This document shows positions 23,656-59,907 of a DNA stretch of 64,000 nucleotides, one piece after another (the stretch's first letter is position 1; each line of letters starts with the position of its first letter). Made by a program: the position numbers and the translations under genes. The notes under the pieces were generated by a model that was given only the letters and a program-made list of their open reading frames with translations, did no database searches and was not told the origin of the DNA. Origin of the DNA: Plotosus lineatus (Eukaryota > Chordata > Actinopteri > Siluriformes > Plotosidae); NCBI GenBank assembly GCA_024760905.1, contig CM045734.1, positions 2,456,747 through 2,520,746 of the forward strand, written 5' to 3'.

Positions 23656-24144
23656 CTTTCTCACATTATTCTAGTTTTATTCTTTTTTACGTCAACTACA
23701 TATTCACCTTCATATTGACTACATGGTCCTGTGAATTTCATCTACAATGTCTACACATCCTGACCTTCTGAAACGTAGAAACTGAAGATAGACTCATAGA
23801 GTGCAAGGAGCTCCATCACACAGCATGGATAATGTAATATAGACTTTGCACGGTACTGGTTTTAAACATGGGGGGGTGGGTAACGGATATGAGGAACAGT
23901 TCGCATAAAGCTAGCCATGCTGGAGGGCAGCTTGTGATCCACCGACTTGTCACAATAACAAGACATTCGCTTTGGTGAGATACTGCATTAAATTACTTAT
24001 GATGGGATGGTTCATCTCTTCAGCAAAACACATCCAAATGAGAGCAATTAGGGCTTTCCTTCATTCTGTAAACATTACTGCACAAAACTACTCTTTCAAA
24101 ATGTCAAAAATTCACCGTAAGAAATATCTGACATGACGTTTATT

Positions 24145-24196
<52 letters not shown>

Positions 24197-24277
24197 TTTG
24201 TAGTATGACAATATTTATGAATAAATAAAGCGCTTAGGCTTCTTACCAGAAGCTAGAGAAGGCATTTTGAGTGACAT
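23656..24277. other. Gene-free stretch with (A)n(TA)n
   Basis: No coding region is supported. A poly-A run passing into (TA)n lies at 24146-24193. Confidence 0.45.
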
Positions 24278-24968
24278 CTTCTTCTTCTTTTCCTTTCGGC
24301 TGTTCCCTTCAGGGGTCACCACGGTGGCTCATCTGCCTCCATCTCACCCTGTCCTCTGCATCTTCTACTCTTACTCCAACGACCTCATGTCCTCCTTCAC
24401 CACATCCATAAATCTTCTCTTTAGTCTTCCTCTCGGCCTTCTGCCTGGTAGTTCCAACCTCAGCATCCTACTACCAATATACTCACTATCCCTCCTCTGT
24501 ACATGTCCAAACCATCTCAATCTAGCCTCTCTGACTTTGTCTCCAAAACGTCTTACATGTGCTGTCCCTCTGATGTGCTCATTCCTAATCCTATCCATCC
24601 TCGTTACTCCCAAAGAGAACCTCAACATTTTCATCTCTGCTACCTCCAGCTCTGCCTCCTGTCTTTTCCTCAGTGCCACTGTTTCTAAACCATACAACAT
24701 CGCTGGCCTCATCACCGTCCTGTATACTTTTCTCTTCATTCTTGCCGATACACTCCTATCACACATCACACCAAACACTTTTCTCCAACCATTCCAACCT
24801 GCCTGCACACGCTTCTTCACCTCTTTTCCACATTCTCCACTGCTCTGGACTGTTTCACATGTATTCTGTTTTACTGAGGGTAGCTTTCATTCCTCTCCTT
24901 TCCAGGGTGTACCTCCACCTCTCTGTATTTTCCTGCACTTGTTCTCTGCTCTCACTACAGATCATCAT
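24278..24968 (-). pseudogene. RTE LINE 3' fragment, antisense
   Basis: The minus strand encodes a 149-residue open frame (24371-24820) reading KKRVQAGWNGWRKVFGVMCD, KMLRFSLGVTRMDRIRNEHI, RLRWFGHVQRRDSEYIGSRM and PRGRLKRRFMDVVKEDM. This is the C-terminal domain of the RTE protein seen at 40720-41160. The 3' UTR follows down to the (GAA)n-like end at 24278. Toward 24968 a part of the RT region is present but carries an internal deletion. The catalytic FADD motif is absent. The fragment is 5'-truncated and cannot be active. Confidence 0.88.
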
Positions 24969-25149
24969 AGGGCAGAAATAATCATTAAAAACACACAAAA
25001 AAAAAAGTGAATTCACAATTCAAACAATCACATTGTGACATGTGCGTGAAGGAAAAGAAAAAAGGCGTATACATCATCTGCAACCAACCAGCAGGAGGAA
25101 GAAACAAAAGCTTTCAGCCATTGGCCAAATTTGAATCACGTGCCAGTTA

Positions 25150-25228
25150 CTTCTGGGTTTGTCGCCAATCCACGAGTATGCAGGAGCGCGAGCACTAAAC
25201 CGTGAATGGTCAAGGGCCTACTGTATAT
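25150..25228. repeat. Fragment of a pogo-like element end
   Basis: ACCGTGAATGGTCAAGGGCCTACTGTATA-type words (25198-25226) and CCAATCCACGAGTATGC (25165) match the inverted form of the left end at 13826-13885. Only one end is present. Confidence 0.5.
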
Positions 25229-25292
25229 AAATATCTGTACAGTTTCAATCCCATAAGTGACATCGGACTTGACATCTAAACCTTACAACATA

Positions 25293-25294
25293 AT

Positions 25295-25378
<84 letters not shown>
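25293..25378. repeat. (CA)n with internal (CGCA)n
   Basis: CA array interrupted by about seven CGCA units. A SINE-like flank with GTTAGGTGCCTTGCTCAAGG follows (25395-25560). Confidence 0.92.
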
Positions 25379-25379
<1 letters not shown>

Positions 25380-25560
25380 TCCCAGTGAGCAGTTGGGGGG
25401 TTAGGTGCCTTGCTCAAGGGCACTACAGCAATGAAAGGATGGGAAATGAAGGTGCAGCTCATTTCAATTGTCACCACGCATTTTTCCTGCCAGTTTGGGA
25501 ATAGAACCCACAACGTTTCTGTCCAATCGTTCTTCTGTAATCATGAGACCACCGCTGGCC

Positions 25561-26940
25561 CATGATTGTAATCTTTATGATGGCTTGATTGATTGTTGCA
25601 CATTGGTTGTTGCTTTTTTATTTATCAGGTATTAAATATTCCGTGCTTTATAAAGCACCGAATATCAAACCTCTGGAACTGCACCCTGTTCTACCTGTGC
25701 ATGAGGGAAGTCACATGTACACTTCAGTTTGGGTCGTGTAGACAAAAAAGAACAGCTCCTAAACTCAACAATTCATGGTGTTTAACGTCTGGTGAAATAA
25801 ACGGCAGTAATCACAATAAATAATTTAATCTTGCACTCTTTGTGTGTTTCACTCAGCTGAAGCATCACTTCAAGGAAGGTCGTTAAGGACCAGATTAATA
25901 TGACAGAAGTTCAATTGTTAAATTAGCCAAACAAACTCTGATTAATTAATGCTTTATACATTAGCTAAACTAGTTATATTCGGGTTATGGGGAAAATTAA
26001 GCCTATCTCAGCTGATCCCGGGAGAAGGTAGGGTACACCCTGAACAGCTTGCCAGCCCATTGTAGGATAGCATACACAACCATACACACTCACACCTAGG
26101 GGCGATGTGGAACAGCCATTTAGTCCAAGGTGCATGTCTTTGTACTGTGGGAGGAAACGCCCTCACCAAGCCCAGGATTTGAACCCAGGACCTTCTTGCA
26201 GCAGGGCAGGCATCCTGACCTAGATGTGCATTACCGTGGTGTGCTCCATGTCTCTGAGGTATAAAGAATGAGGAAGATGACCATTTAACAATGATATTTT
26301 ATTGGAAATAATGTACCACTGGAAATTTTACAACCTTACATCTGATGGTGTTCAACTCCCATCACACTCAGACATAGACCATGACCAAAAACACCACACT
26401 GCATCCTGGAAATTTAAAACACATTGGGGGTGTGGTTAAAATGTAAATAATTGCAGTTTTCGGGTTCCTACCACTTCCTCACCACATCTGTGGAGCATTC
26501 TCACTAAGTATAACATGTTCCTGCAAATGTTTTAACCACAAGCATGATTATGCACAGCACATCCAATTTGTTCGTACTGCATTTTTACTATGACTAATCA
26601 GATTGCACTATGAACTTACCACATGTTTTGTGTGTCTTCTGTCCTTATAAATACAGTGATTTGTCAGTCGTTGTGAAACTGTTGACATGAACGAACAACA
26701 AGCCCGTGCCTCACTACTGCAGTGAAGTCCCAACTTTGTTTTAGTGACATTGTTTCTATGACAACACTGTCCTTACTACGTCCTTATTAAGTTCTTACTG
26801 CGTCATAATTCGAGCAGATCCTCACTACCACTTTCTACTGACTCACTGTGACATTGTACAGGCACAATATTCTGAAGAACGTGGATGAGTGTGGATTTTA
26901 CTACGAGGGAATTCGAAATGAAATCAAAATATTAGTCATG
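25561..26940. other. Gene-free stretch with one SINE remnant
   Basis: A diverged antisense tRNA-SINE of the CACACAGAAACACC group lies at about 25990-26230 (GTACACCCTGAACAGCTTGC, GGCGATGTGGAACAGCC, ATTTGAACCCAGGACC). The rest shows nothing recognisable. Confidence 0.45.
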
Positions 26941-26944
26941 CAGG

Positions 26945-27658
26945 TGTAACCCATATAAATACATGGTTACTAATTTTATTGGAAAAAAAAACCCTAATTT
27001 CCAACGCTCCCTGGAAGCACTATAGTTTTCCTAGTCCCCTTGAACGCATCATAAGCACATGCTGCATGCCCCTAGCTAAGCACAGCAGAGCATGCTGCAG
27101 AGCAGGACACAGAGAGCACTTGACAAGCTACACAAAGCCTTGTATGTGTTTTGTTCTCTCTCAATCAAACCGGGTGGAGTGTGTTTGTTTTCTTGGAAAC
27201 TCCGACTGGTTTTTTAGTGGACCTGGATCTGATCTTGAAGCTGGTTTCGGACACGGATGGCGAGCCAAACCCAGTGAGAACTCTTGGCGGATCCAGAAGC
27301 AGTGTGGCCAGCTGCTCTGGATGCGAGAGTGGATCTACAGACCCAACCACTTCAAATCACAGAATCCCAGATAAGAACAAATAAAACCACTTTATCCCAA
27401 ACGGATCACAATCCTGGAAAAGACCTCCCGAATTCACACAAATCAAACCTTAAGGGTTCGAACCTCAGAAACTCTAAGCCTATTTTACTTTTATTTTTAT
27501 TTGTAAAGAGCGCTCTACACATTGTTTGCACTATTTCTTGTGCTATTGTGAAATTGTAATAAATCTGCCGGCTGTTCAACTTTAAATCTCTATAATTCAT
27601 TCTACTCGTCTAGAACCTAGCATATAATCTAGCCCAGCTATACTAAGCTGGTGTTACA
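26945..27658 (+). repeat. 5' LTR of the Ty3/gypsy element
   Basis: A 714-bp block that starts TGTAAC (26945) and ends GTTACA (27653-27658), exact 6-base inverted ends of the TG...CA kind that LTRs have. An AATAAA polyadenylation signal lies near 27559. The primer-binding region and the Gag frame follow. The block was defined from one copy only, because no 3' LTR is present to compare it with. Confidence 0.75.
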
Positions 27659-27664
27659 TCAAAG

Positions 27665-27682
27665 TGGCGAGCCAGCCAGGAG
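27665..27682 (+). promoter_or_regulatory. Putative primer-binding site
   Basis: TGGCGAGCCAGCCAGG starts a few bases after the LTR end. Its TGG start suits pairing with the CCA end of a tRNA. The tRNA was not identified. Confidence 0.5.
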
Positions 27683-27777
27683 GAGTTTTAGCTACATTTT
27701 GCCTCTAAATTAATAATTTGGCATACAGTTTGGCAGTTTTATGACAGTTTTTGTACAACTTTTCCCACAAAAGAAAC

Positions 27778-29439
27778 ATGGATATCATTGAACGTGAAGG
27801 TATCAAAGTACCAAATGTTGTATTAATTAGTGTTTTTTCTGGTACTGAGACTGATTTTAATACTGAAGTTATTAAGTTTTTAGAAAAGTATGGTTCTATT
27901 ACACGAACAGTGAAACTTACTAGTTCTGACCCTGACTTTAAAAATACAGCCGTAGTTGAGTTTGAGTATGGCACTGCTATTGAGTCAATTCAGGATGAAC
28001 TACCATGTCAAAGAGCAACATCTGACCCAAAGGTTGTTCACAAAATTCAGCTCTTATCCCCACTTTATAGTGCTAAGTTAACAGCTGATCTGACCAAGTC
28101 TTTTCTCTTTGATTTAAAGGGAATTGCCAAAGCAAGTGAAATAGATTATGAGAAATTGTTTCTTGGTGAACTTAACAAACTTCAGGCCTCTGCTGCTGAA
28201 AGTGAAAGTATAGCTTCCACTGACGCTACTCCAGTAACTGAAACTTTAACAGGTGATTCTGTTGTGACACAAACAAATAGGGAAACTCTCACAACTACCT
28301 CAAACTCTGATATTCCCAGTTCTCCAATCAACAGCAGACCAACTCCTATTTTAAATCCCGAACACTTGAGCACCCCTGAAGTCCAGAGGGTGATTGTCGA
28401 GCACATTGTCAAAAGTGCTGACACGTCCCAAACTTATCCGAACTCTTCCAAGTTCAGGTCGTTCTCTGGAAAATTTCTGTGCCCTAATACGGAAGTAGAT
28501 TATGACACTTGGCGCAGTCATGTTGAGTTTTATCTTGCCGACTCTTCTGTTCCTGAAAGACAGGTAGTAAGAAAAATTATTGAAAGTCTCTTACCACCAG
28601 CCGCCAATATTGTCAAACAATTGGGTCCCTTGTCCAGCCCAAAAGACTTTCTGAGCTTGCTCGACTCTGCATACGGGAACGTAGATGATACTGATGAGCT
28701 GTTTGTGAAATTTTTGAGCACAAACCAAAATGCCGGAGAAAAACCTTCAACATACTTGCACCGGCTCCAGACTACATTAAGCAAAGTTGCTAAAGGGGGA
28801 GGCGTTACAGTCAGTGATTTTGATCGACAGCTTTTAAAACAGTTCTGTAGGGGGTGCTGGGATGATAACCTAATTACCAGCCTCCATCTAGAACAAAAGA
28901 AATCCAGCCCACCTCCCTTTTCTGAACTTCTTTTGTTGCTGCGAACAGAGGAGGATAAACAAACGGCTAAGTCCACTCACATGAAGCAGCACTTAGGACT
29001 TTCAAAAGTAAAGGTACAGTCCAACCCTTTAAATGTTTATGCAGACACTGAGTTTCAAGCTGCTGCTGCAGACAATTCTAGTAAAACGTCTACCAAGAAA
29101 CTGCAGAAACAAATTGCTCAACTGCAAGAACAGTTAACTTCCTTAAAAGCGTCCATGGAAAAGACAGTTGAAAAGAAACCTCAGACAAAGTCCCCCAAAG
29201 TTGCAAAGAAACAACAGCGGAAAGAAACACAAACACAGAACTCACAGCCGGAAAGTGAAAGCTTTGGCAAAGGTAACAAAAAGCCTCACCCATGGTTCTG
29301 CTTTAACTGTGGCGAGGATGGCCATATAGCCCCCTCTTGTGACAGTGACCCAAACCCCAAAGCTGTTGAACCTAAGTGCAAAGAGCTTAGGTTAAAACAA
29401 AAGGCTTGGGAGGACCAATGTAACACTGATTTAAACTAG
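27778..29439 (+). CDS. Gag of a Ty3/gypsy retrotransposon, PNMA-like, intact
   Basis: An uninterrupted frame of 553 codons from ATG 27778 (MDIIEREGIKVPNVVLISVF) to TAG 29437. The N-terminus resembles the RRM-like start of PNMA-type Gag proteins. The middle (from about residue 230, FSGKFLCPNTEVDYDTWRSH through FCRGCWDDNLITSLHLEQKK) resembles a capsid. A coiled-coil-like stretch (LQKQIAQLQEQLTSLKASME) and one CCHC knuckle (CFNCGEDGHIAPSC, about 29299) follow. Vertebrate PNMA genes are held to derive from this kind of gypsy Gag. The protein would coat and package element RNA. Codons just upstream of 27778 are open but lack an ATG in frame. The frame ends in a slippery site that connects to pol. 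Confidence 0.85.
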   Translation: MDIIEREGIKVPNVVLISVFSGTETDFNTEVIKFLEKYGSITRTVKLTSSDPDFKNTAVVEFEYGTAIESIQDELPCQRATSDPKVVHKIQLLSPLYSAKLTADLTKSFLFDLKGIAKASEIDYEKLFLGELNKLQASAAESESIASTDATPVTETLTGDSVVTQTNRETLTTTSNSDIPSSPINSRPTPILNPEHLSTPEVQRVIVEHIVKSADTSQTYPNSSKFRSFSGKFLCPNTEVDYDTWRSHVEFYLADSSVPERQVVRKIIESLLPPAANIVKQLGPLSSPKDFLSLLDSAYGNVDDTDELFVKFLSTNQNAGEKPSTYLHRLQTTLSKVAKGGGVTVSDFDRQLLKQFCRGCWDDNLITSLHLEQKKSSPPPFSELLLLLRTEEDKQTAKSTHMKQHLGLSKVKVQSNPLNVYADTEFQAAAADNSSKTSTKKLQKQIAQLQEQLTSLKASMEKTVEKKPQTKSPKVAKKQQRKETQTQNSQPESESFGKGNKKPHPWFCFNCGEDGHIAPSCDSDPNPKAVEPKCKELRLKQKAWEDQCNTDLN

Positions 29440-29473
29440 TTCCTGTTTCAGTTGAGGGACAAACTGGAACTAG
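29430..29473 (+). promoter_or_regulatory. Probable -1 ribosomal frameshift signal
   Basis: T TTA AAC (29430-29436) fits the X XXY YYZ slippery pattern in the Gag frame and is followed at once by the Gag stop TAG. A one-base backward slip enters the pol frame exactly where it opens. Downstream, CTAGTTCC (29436-29443) can pair with GGAACTAG (29466-29473), and CAGTT (29449-29453) with AACTG (29462-29466), giving a possible stem. No pseudoknot was checked. Confidence 0.7.
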
Positions 29474-31751
29474 TAGCGACACAAGTCCCACTCAGAAACC
29501 CCAGCCAAAACAGAGTTGTACGCTAACGAGTAAGCACCATTCTAGCTTTCCCAAGGGCTTAATAGGCAAGAAGTGCACTGCTAATATAAACATAGCTGGC
29601 GTTAGCTGCAATTCTCTATTAGATTCAGGGTCGCAAGTTACGACTATTTCACACTCCTTTTACCAGAGACACCTGGTTGATTTTCCAATCCAGCCGATCA
29701 GTGACCTAGATGTTGAGGGTGCAAACGGTCAGGCGATACCTTATCTAGGCTATGTAGAAGTTCCAGTTGGTTTTCCAAAAGAGTTTGTTGAGTCTGAGCC
29801 TCAAATTTCTACATTATCTCTAATAGTACCTGATTTGCGCTCCAGCACAGACTTGCCAGTGTTAATTGGTACAAATGCCCTCGATGTTTTATATGAGGAA
29901 CATTGTCGAGACACTCCCATTCTACCAGCTGTCTATGGCTATAGTCAGATTTTAAAAATCTTCGAGCACAGATACGAAACAAAGAGCACAGGGAAGCTTG
30001 GGCTAATGACACTGAGGGGCAACACACCTTATGGTATTCCAGCTCACGAGAAGGTCTGTCTTGAAAGCTACGCCCACTTAAGTTCACCACTCACAGACAA
30101 ATGGGCAGTAGTAGAGCAGCCAATGTCCTCAGCCCTTCCAGGTGGAATCTTTGTTGACTGCTGTCTTATCACAGCGCCAAGTCAAAGTCCTTACAAACAC
30201 CCTGTTTGGATAAGAAATGAAACCGATCATGACATCATGCTTCCTGGCAACTGTGTCCTTGCTGAACTGCATGTTGCAGACCAAGTTTTGGAAACTCAAA
30301 ACCTGTCCAATACCAACTCAGCAGGTTGTTGTCGCTTGTCTGCAGACTCCTCATCACCGAAGGACCAGTTGACTTTTGATTTTGAAAATTCACCTCTGCC
30401 TGAGGAGTGGAAAAGTCACATCACACAGAGTCTGAGTGCTTACAGTGATGTCTTCGCATGCCACGATCTTGACTTTGGCCATGCCACTAGAGTTAAGCAT
30501 AAAATCAAGCTTAAAGACGAAACACCCATAAAACAGAGATCGAGGCCTATTCACCCAAATGACTACGAAGCTGTTAGGAAACACCTCAAAATGCTTCTCG
30601 ATGCCGGGGTAATAAGACCATCAGAATCCCCTTTCTCGTCCCCAATCAAAAAAAAGAAAAAGACGGGTGAGGTACGTCTCTGTGTGGACTACCGTAAGGT
30701 TAACGTACAACCGGTTAAAGACGCTTACGCGTTACCAAATCTTGAAGAGACCTTCTCCGCTCTATCTGGGTCAAACTGGTTCTTTGTCATGGACTTAAAG
30801 GCGGGCTACTACCAGATAGAGATGGAGGAGGAAGATAAGGCCAAAACAGCGTTTGTATGCCCCCTAGGGTTTTATGAGTTCAATCGAATGCCTCGTGGAA
30901 TCACAAATGCTCCCAGCACCTTTCAGAGGTTAATGGAGAGGTGCATGGGAGACATTAATCTTAAGGAGGTGCTTGTCTTCCTAGACGATTTGATTGTTTT
31001 CTCAGACTCCCTAGAGCAACACATACAGAGGCTAAAGCATGTTTTGGACCGTCTTCGTGAATATGGCTTAAAGTTGTCCCCCCAGAAATGTCGCTTTTTT
31101 CAGACATCTGTTAAATATTTAGGCCATATTGTTTCAAGAAATGGCGTAGAAACAGATCCTGAAAAAGTAGCAGCCATTAAGACCTGGCCAGTGCCACAAA
31201 ACTTGAAGCAGCTCAAGTCGTTTTTAGGGTTCACCGGCTACTATCGCCGATTTGTTAAAGATTATTCAAAGATAGTTCGGCCCTTAAACGACCTTACATG
31301 TGGCTACCCACCTTATAGAAAAGTCCAGAAACGAACCGACACTTCTAAGTATTTCAACCCTCGAGAACCTTTTGCCGAGAGGTGGACATCTGTCTGTCAG
31401 TCAGCCTTTGAATGCATTAAGGAGAAATTAACATCCTCTCCTGTATTGGGCTTTGCAGATCCAAAGCTCCAATATGTTCTGCATACCGACGCCAGCTCTA
31501 CAGGCCTAGGTGCCGCTCTTTATCAAGAGCAAAGTGGTAAAATGCGCATCATAGCCTATGCCAGTAGGGGGCTGATACCAAGCGAAACCAGATATCCAGC
31601 TCATAAGCTAGAATTTCTAGCTCTGAAATGGTCCATTGTAGAAAAGTTTCATGATTACCTTTATGGTAATGAATTCAAAGTTGTAACGGTTAATAATCCG
31701 CTTACATACATTCTGACCACTGCAAAGGTTTTGTCATTTGAACCAAACTGA
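29436..31751 (+). CDS. Truncated Pol (protease, RT, RNase H) of the gypsy element
   Basis: The frame is open for about 770 codons and has no ATG near its start, in line with expression by frameshifting from Gag. Domains in order: protease with LLDSGSQVTTIS (about 29616-29650); reverse transcriptase with RLCVDYRKVN, MDLKAGYYQIEM and the catalytic VFLDDLIVF (about 30978-31000); and RNase H with LHTDASSTGLGAALYQ (about 31480-31525) and EFLALKWSIVEKFHDYLYG. The frame then leaves the expected RNase H sequence after TYILTTAK and ends at TGA 31749. Integrase and the 3' LTR are absent. The element is a recent but dead-ended 3'-truncated insertion. It lies about 1.4 kb upstream of the first exchanger coding exon, on the same strand. 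Confidence 0.85.
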   Translation, partial: LVPVSVEGQTGTSSDTSPTQKPQPKQSCTLTSKHHSSFPKGLIGKKCTANINIAGVSCNSLLDSGSQVTTISHSFYQRHLVDFPIQPISDLDVEGANGQAIPYLGYVEVPVGFPKEFVESEPQISTLSLIVPDLRSSTDLPVLIGTNALDVLYEEHCRDTPILPAVYGYSQILKIFEHRYETKSTGKLGLMTLRGNTPYGIPAHEKVCLESYAHLSSPLTDKWAVVEQPMSSALPGGIFVDCCLITAPSQSPYKHPVWIRNETDHDIMLPGNCVLAELHVADQVLETQNLSNTNSAGCCRLSADSSSPKDQLTFDFENSPLPEEWKSHITQSLSAYSDVFACHDLDFGHATRVKHKIKLKDETPIKQRSRPIHPNDYEAVRKHLKMLLDAGVIRPSESPFSSPIKKKKKTGEVRLCVDYRKVNVQPVKDAYALPNLEETFSALSGSNWFFVMDLKAGYYQIEMEEEDKAKTAFVCPLGFYEFNRMPRGITNAPSTFQRLMERCMGDINLKEVLVFLDDLIVFSDSLEQHIQRLKHVLDRLREYGLKLSPQKCRFFQTSVKYLGHIVSRNGVETDPEKVAAIKTWPVPQNLKQLKSFLGFTGYYRRFVKDYSKIVRPLNDLTCGYPPYRKVQKRTDTSKYFNPREPFAERWTSVCQSAFECIKEKLTSSPVLGFADPKLQYVLHTDASSTGLGAALYQEQSGKMRIIAYASRGLIPSETRYPAHKLEFLALKWSIVEKFHDYLYGNEFKVVTVNNPLTYILTTAKVLSFEPN

Positions 31752-33172
31752 AACCTTTAGCAGAGAGAGTGTATTGGCTCAGGTTCGGCTCATGCCAACA
31801 GGAAGCAAACACCAGCTTGTTTATTTCCTATAAAGTGTTTCCCTTTTCCAATAAAATCTTCTTTCCTCAAAACCCCAATTGTTTACCAATCAAATGCAAG
31901 CCGATGTCTCTCAGCCAAATTTGATGGTGCTTGTTACTCTCCAGCTTGGTAGAATAAATGAATTTTAAGTGTGCAGTCTAAGAGTGAGACATGTGATTGA
32001 TGACATGATTACCGGTGCTAAAATGGCTTCTGGCTGGGCTTTAATAGGAGTGATTTCCTAACTACAGGGCAATCAGATGATGTAGAGATGAAACCCAGCC
32101 ATGTTAATTACACATGAGGGTTTGATTGATGATGGATGGATGGATGGAGAAAGAAAAGGATACAGCAGGAAGGAAAGAGAGAGAACCATGCGGTATATAT
32201 ATATATATATATAATAGCACTTTCATTCTTTCTTCTAAACTGTAAGAAACCGTTTTACTATTGCATTCAAATTACTGCAAAACTGTTATTATTCTTAGTT
32301 GAATGTGAAGAAAGAATCAGAAAAAAATATATATATATATTTTTGCAATATCAATTAATATACTGTATACATTAATTAATTATGGTTGTATGAGTGGTTG
32401 CCCTGCGATGGCACCCCACCCACGCCCAGAGTTGGCTGAGATGGGTGCCAGCCTCCCTGCGAAAATTAAATGATGATGAATATTAAATAATTCATTCATT
32501 AATTCGTTTCATAACATGTTTGAACTCTGAACAGCTAGCCAGACCTTCACAGGCCAATACACACAACCAATCACACACTCAGACCCAGGGTGACTCGCCG
32601 AATTAGCCTAATATTTTCGGATTGTTGGGGCAAACCAGAGTACCCAGAGGAAACCCACAATAGCAAGGGGAAAATAACTCTCTGTAAACTCCACACAGAA
32701 ACACCCAGGATTCAAACCCAGGACCTTCTTGCGGTGGGGAGAACATGCTGAACACTACACCAGCATGCCACCATCAATTATAGAGGGCTTATTAGTGATA
32801 TAATTAAGTTCTGCTAAAAGATTCTCCAGAATGTTACACACCTTTATGGGAGGTGTGTCAGGGGTATAGAACTGAAGTATTTCTCAGAAAACTTCTCATC
32901 TGTAGGCTGTTTAGTGTCCTGGGAAGTGAGGCAAGAACTGACCACAGGGGGCAATGCTTGGGCCCCACACATTGCTGCTTGCACTCGCAGAACAGTGTTT
33001 CTCACTCAGAAGTTATAAGGTTTATCTCGGCACCCTTGAAGAATGACTTCCTGATGAAATACTGAGATCATGTCGAGCGAATGCTGTACAAGTCCCTTTT
33101 TGAATGAACTGTAGCTCTAGAAAAGATAACAGGTTCTGTGTAAAGTATTCTGTCTGTTACCTCTTCCAACAG
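31752..33172. other. Upstream flank of the exchanger coding exons
   Basis: No exon or promoter is recognised. It holds short (TA)n tracts (32194-32212, 32328-32341), SINE tail words at 32400-32465 and a diverged antisense tRNA-SINE at about 32525-32775 (CACACAGAAACACCCAGGAT, CAGGACCTTCTTGCGGTG). The pyrimidine-rich stretch before 33173 belongs to the splice acceptor of the first coding exon, so a noncoding exon must lie further upstream, perhaps beyond the gypsy element. Confidence 0.5.
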
Positions 33173-59465
<26,293 letters not shown>

Positions 59466-59529
59466 GTAACATTGTGAAAGGAGAATAAAAGGTATAATAA
59501 CAGCATCAATTTTGGGATAAGCATGTTGA

Positions 59530-59825
59530 TTGGTGGTACAGTGATGTAGTGGTTAGCATGTCCCTCTCACAGAAAGGACGTCTTGCATACATTTGCTCTG
59601 GGTACTCTGAGTTCCTCCCACAGTCCAAAGACATGCATCTTCAACTTATTAGCTGTATCACATGACCTCAGGTGTGAGTGTGAATTGGCTTGTGTTGGAT
59701 TTGCAATGGACTTGTGAGGTGCTCAGGGGAAATAATGCATTCACCAAGAGTTGGCTGAAATAGGCACAAGCCTCCCTGTGGTTGTAGTAGGATGAAGCAG
59801 CTCGGCAAACAAATTAATATTGATT
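59530..59825 (+). repeat. Diverged L2-tailed tRNA-SINE
   Basis: Head GGTACAGTGATGTAGTGGTTAGC (59535), then TCCCACAGTCCAAAGACATG and the tail words GAGTTGGCTGAAATAGGC and AGTAGGATGAAGCAGC. Many substitutions. Confidence 0.65.
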
Positions 59826-59907
59826 ACATTATTAATTTGTAATTTTTTTCATCTAAAAAACAAGCACAATGAAATTGAATAATATATATATATAAAACTG
59901 TGTATAC

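Noticed and set aside
24267..25010. 247-residue + strand open frame
   Set aside because: It is antisense to the RTE fragment at 24278-24968; the minus strand carries recognisable RTE protein sequence, the plus strand does not.
21050..25378. CRISPR-like regular repeats
   Set aside because: All are simple microsatellites without spacers, in a vertebrate sequence.
27151..27384. Small open frames in 26979-27559
   Set aside because: They fall inside the gypsy LTR and overlap in several frames without recognisable domains.
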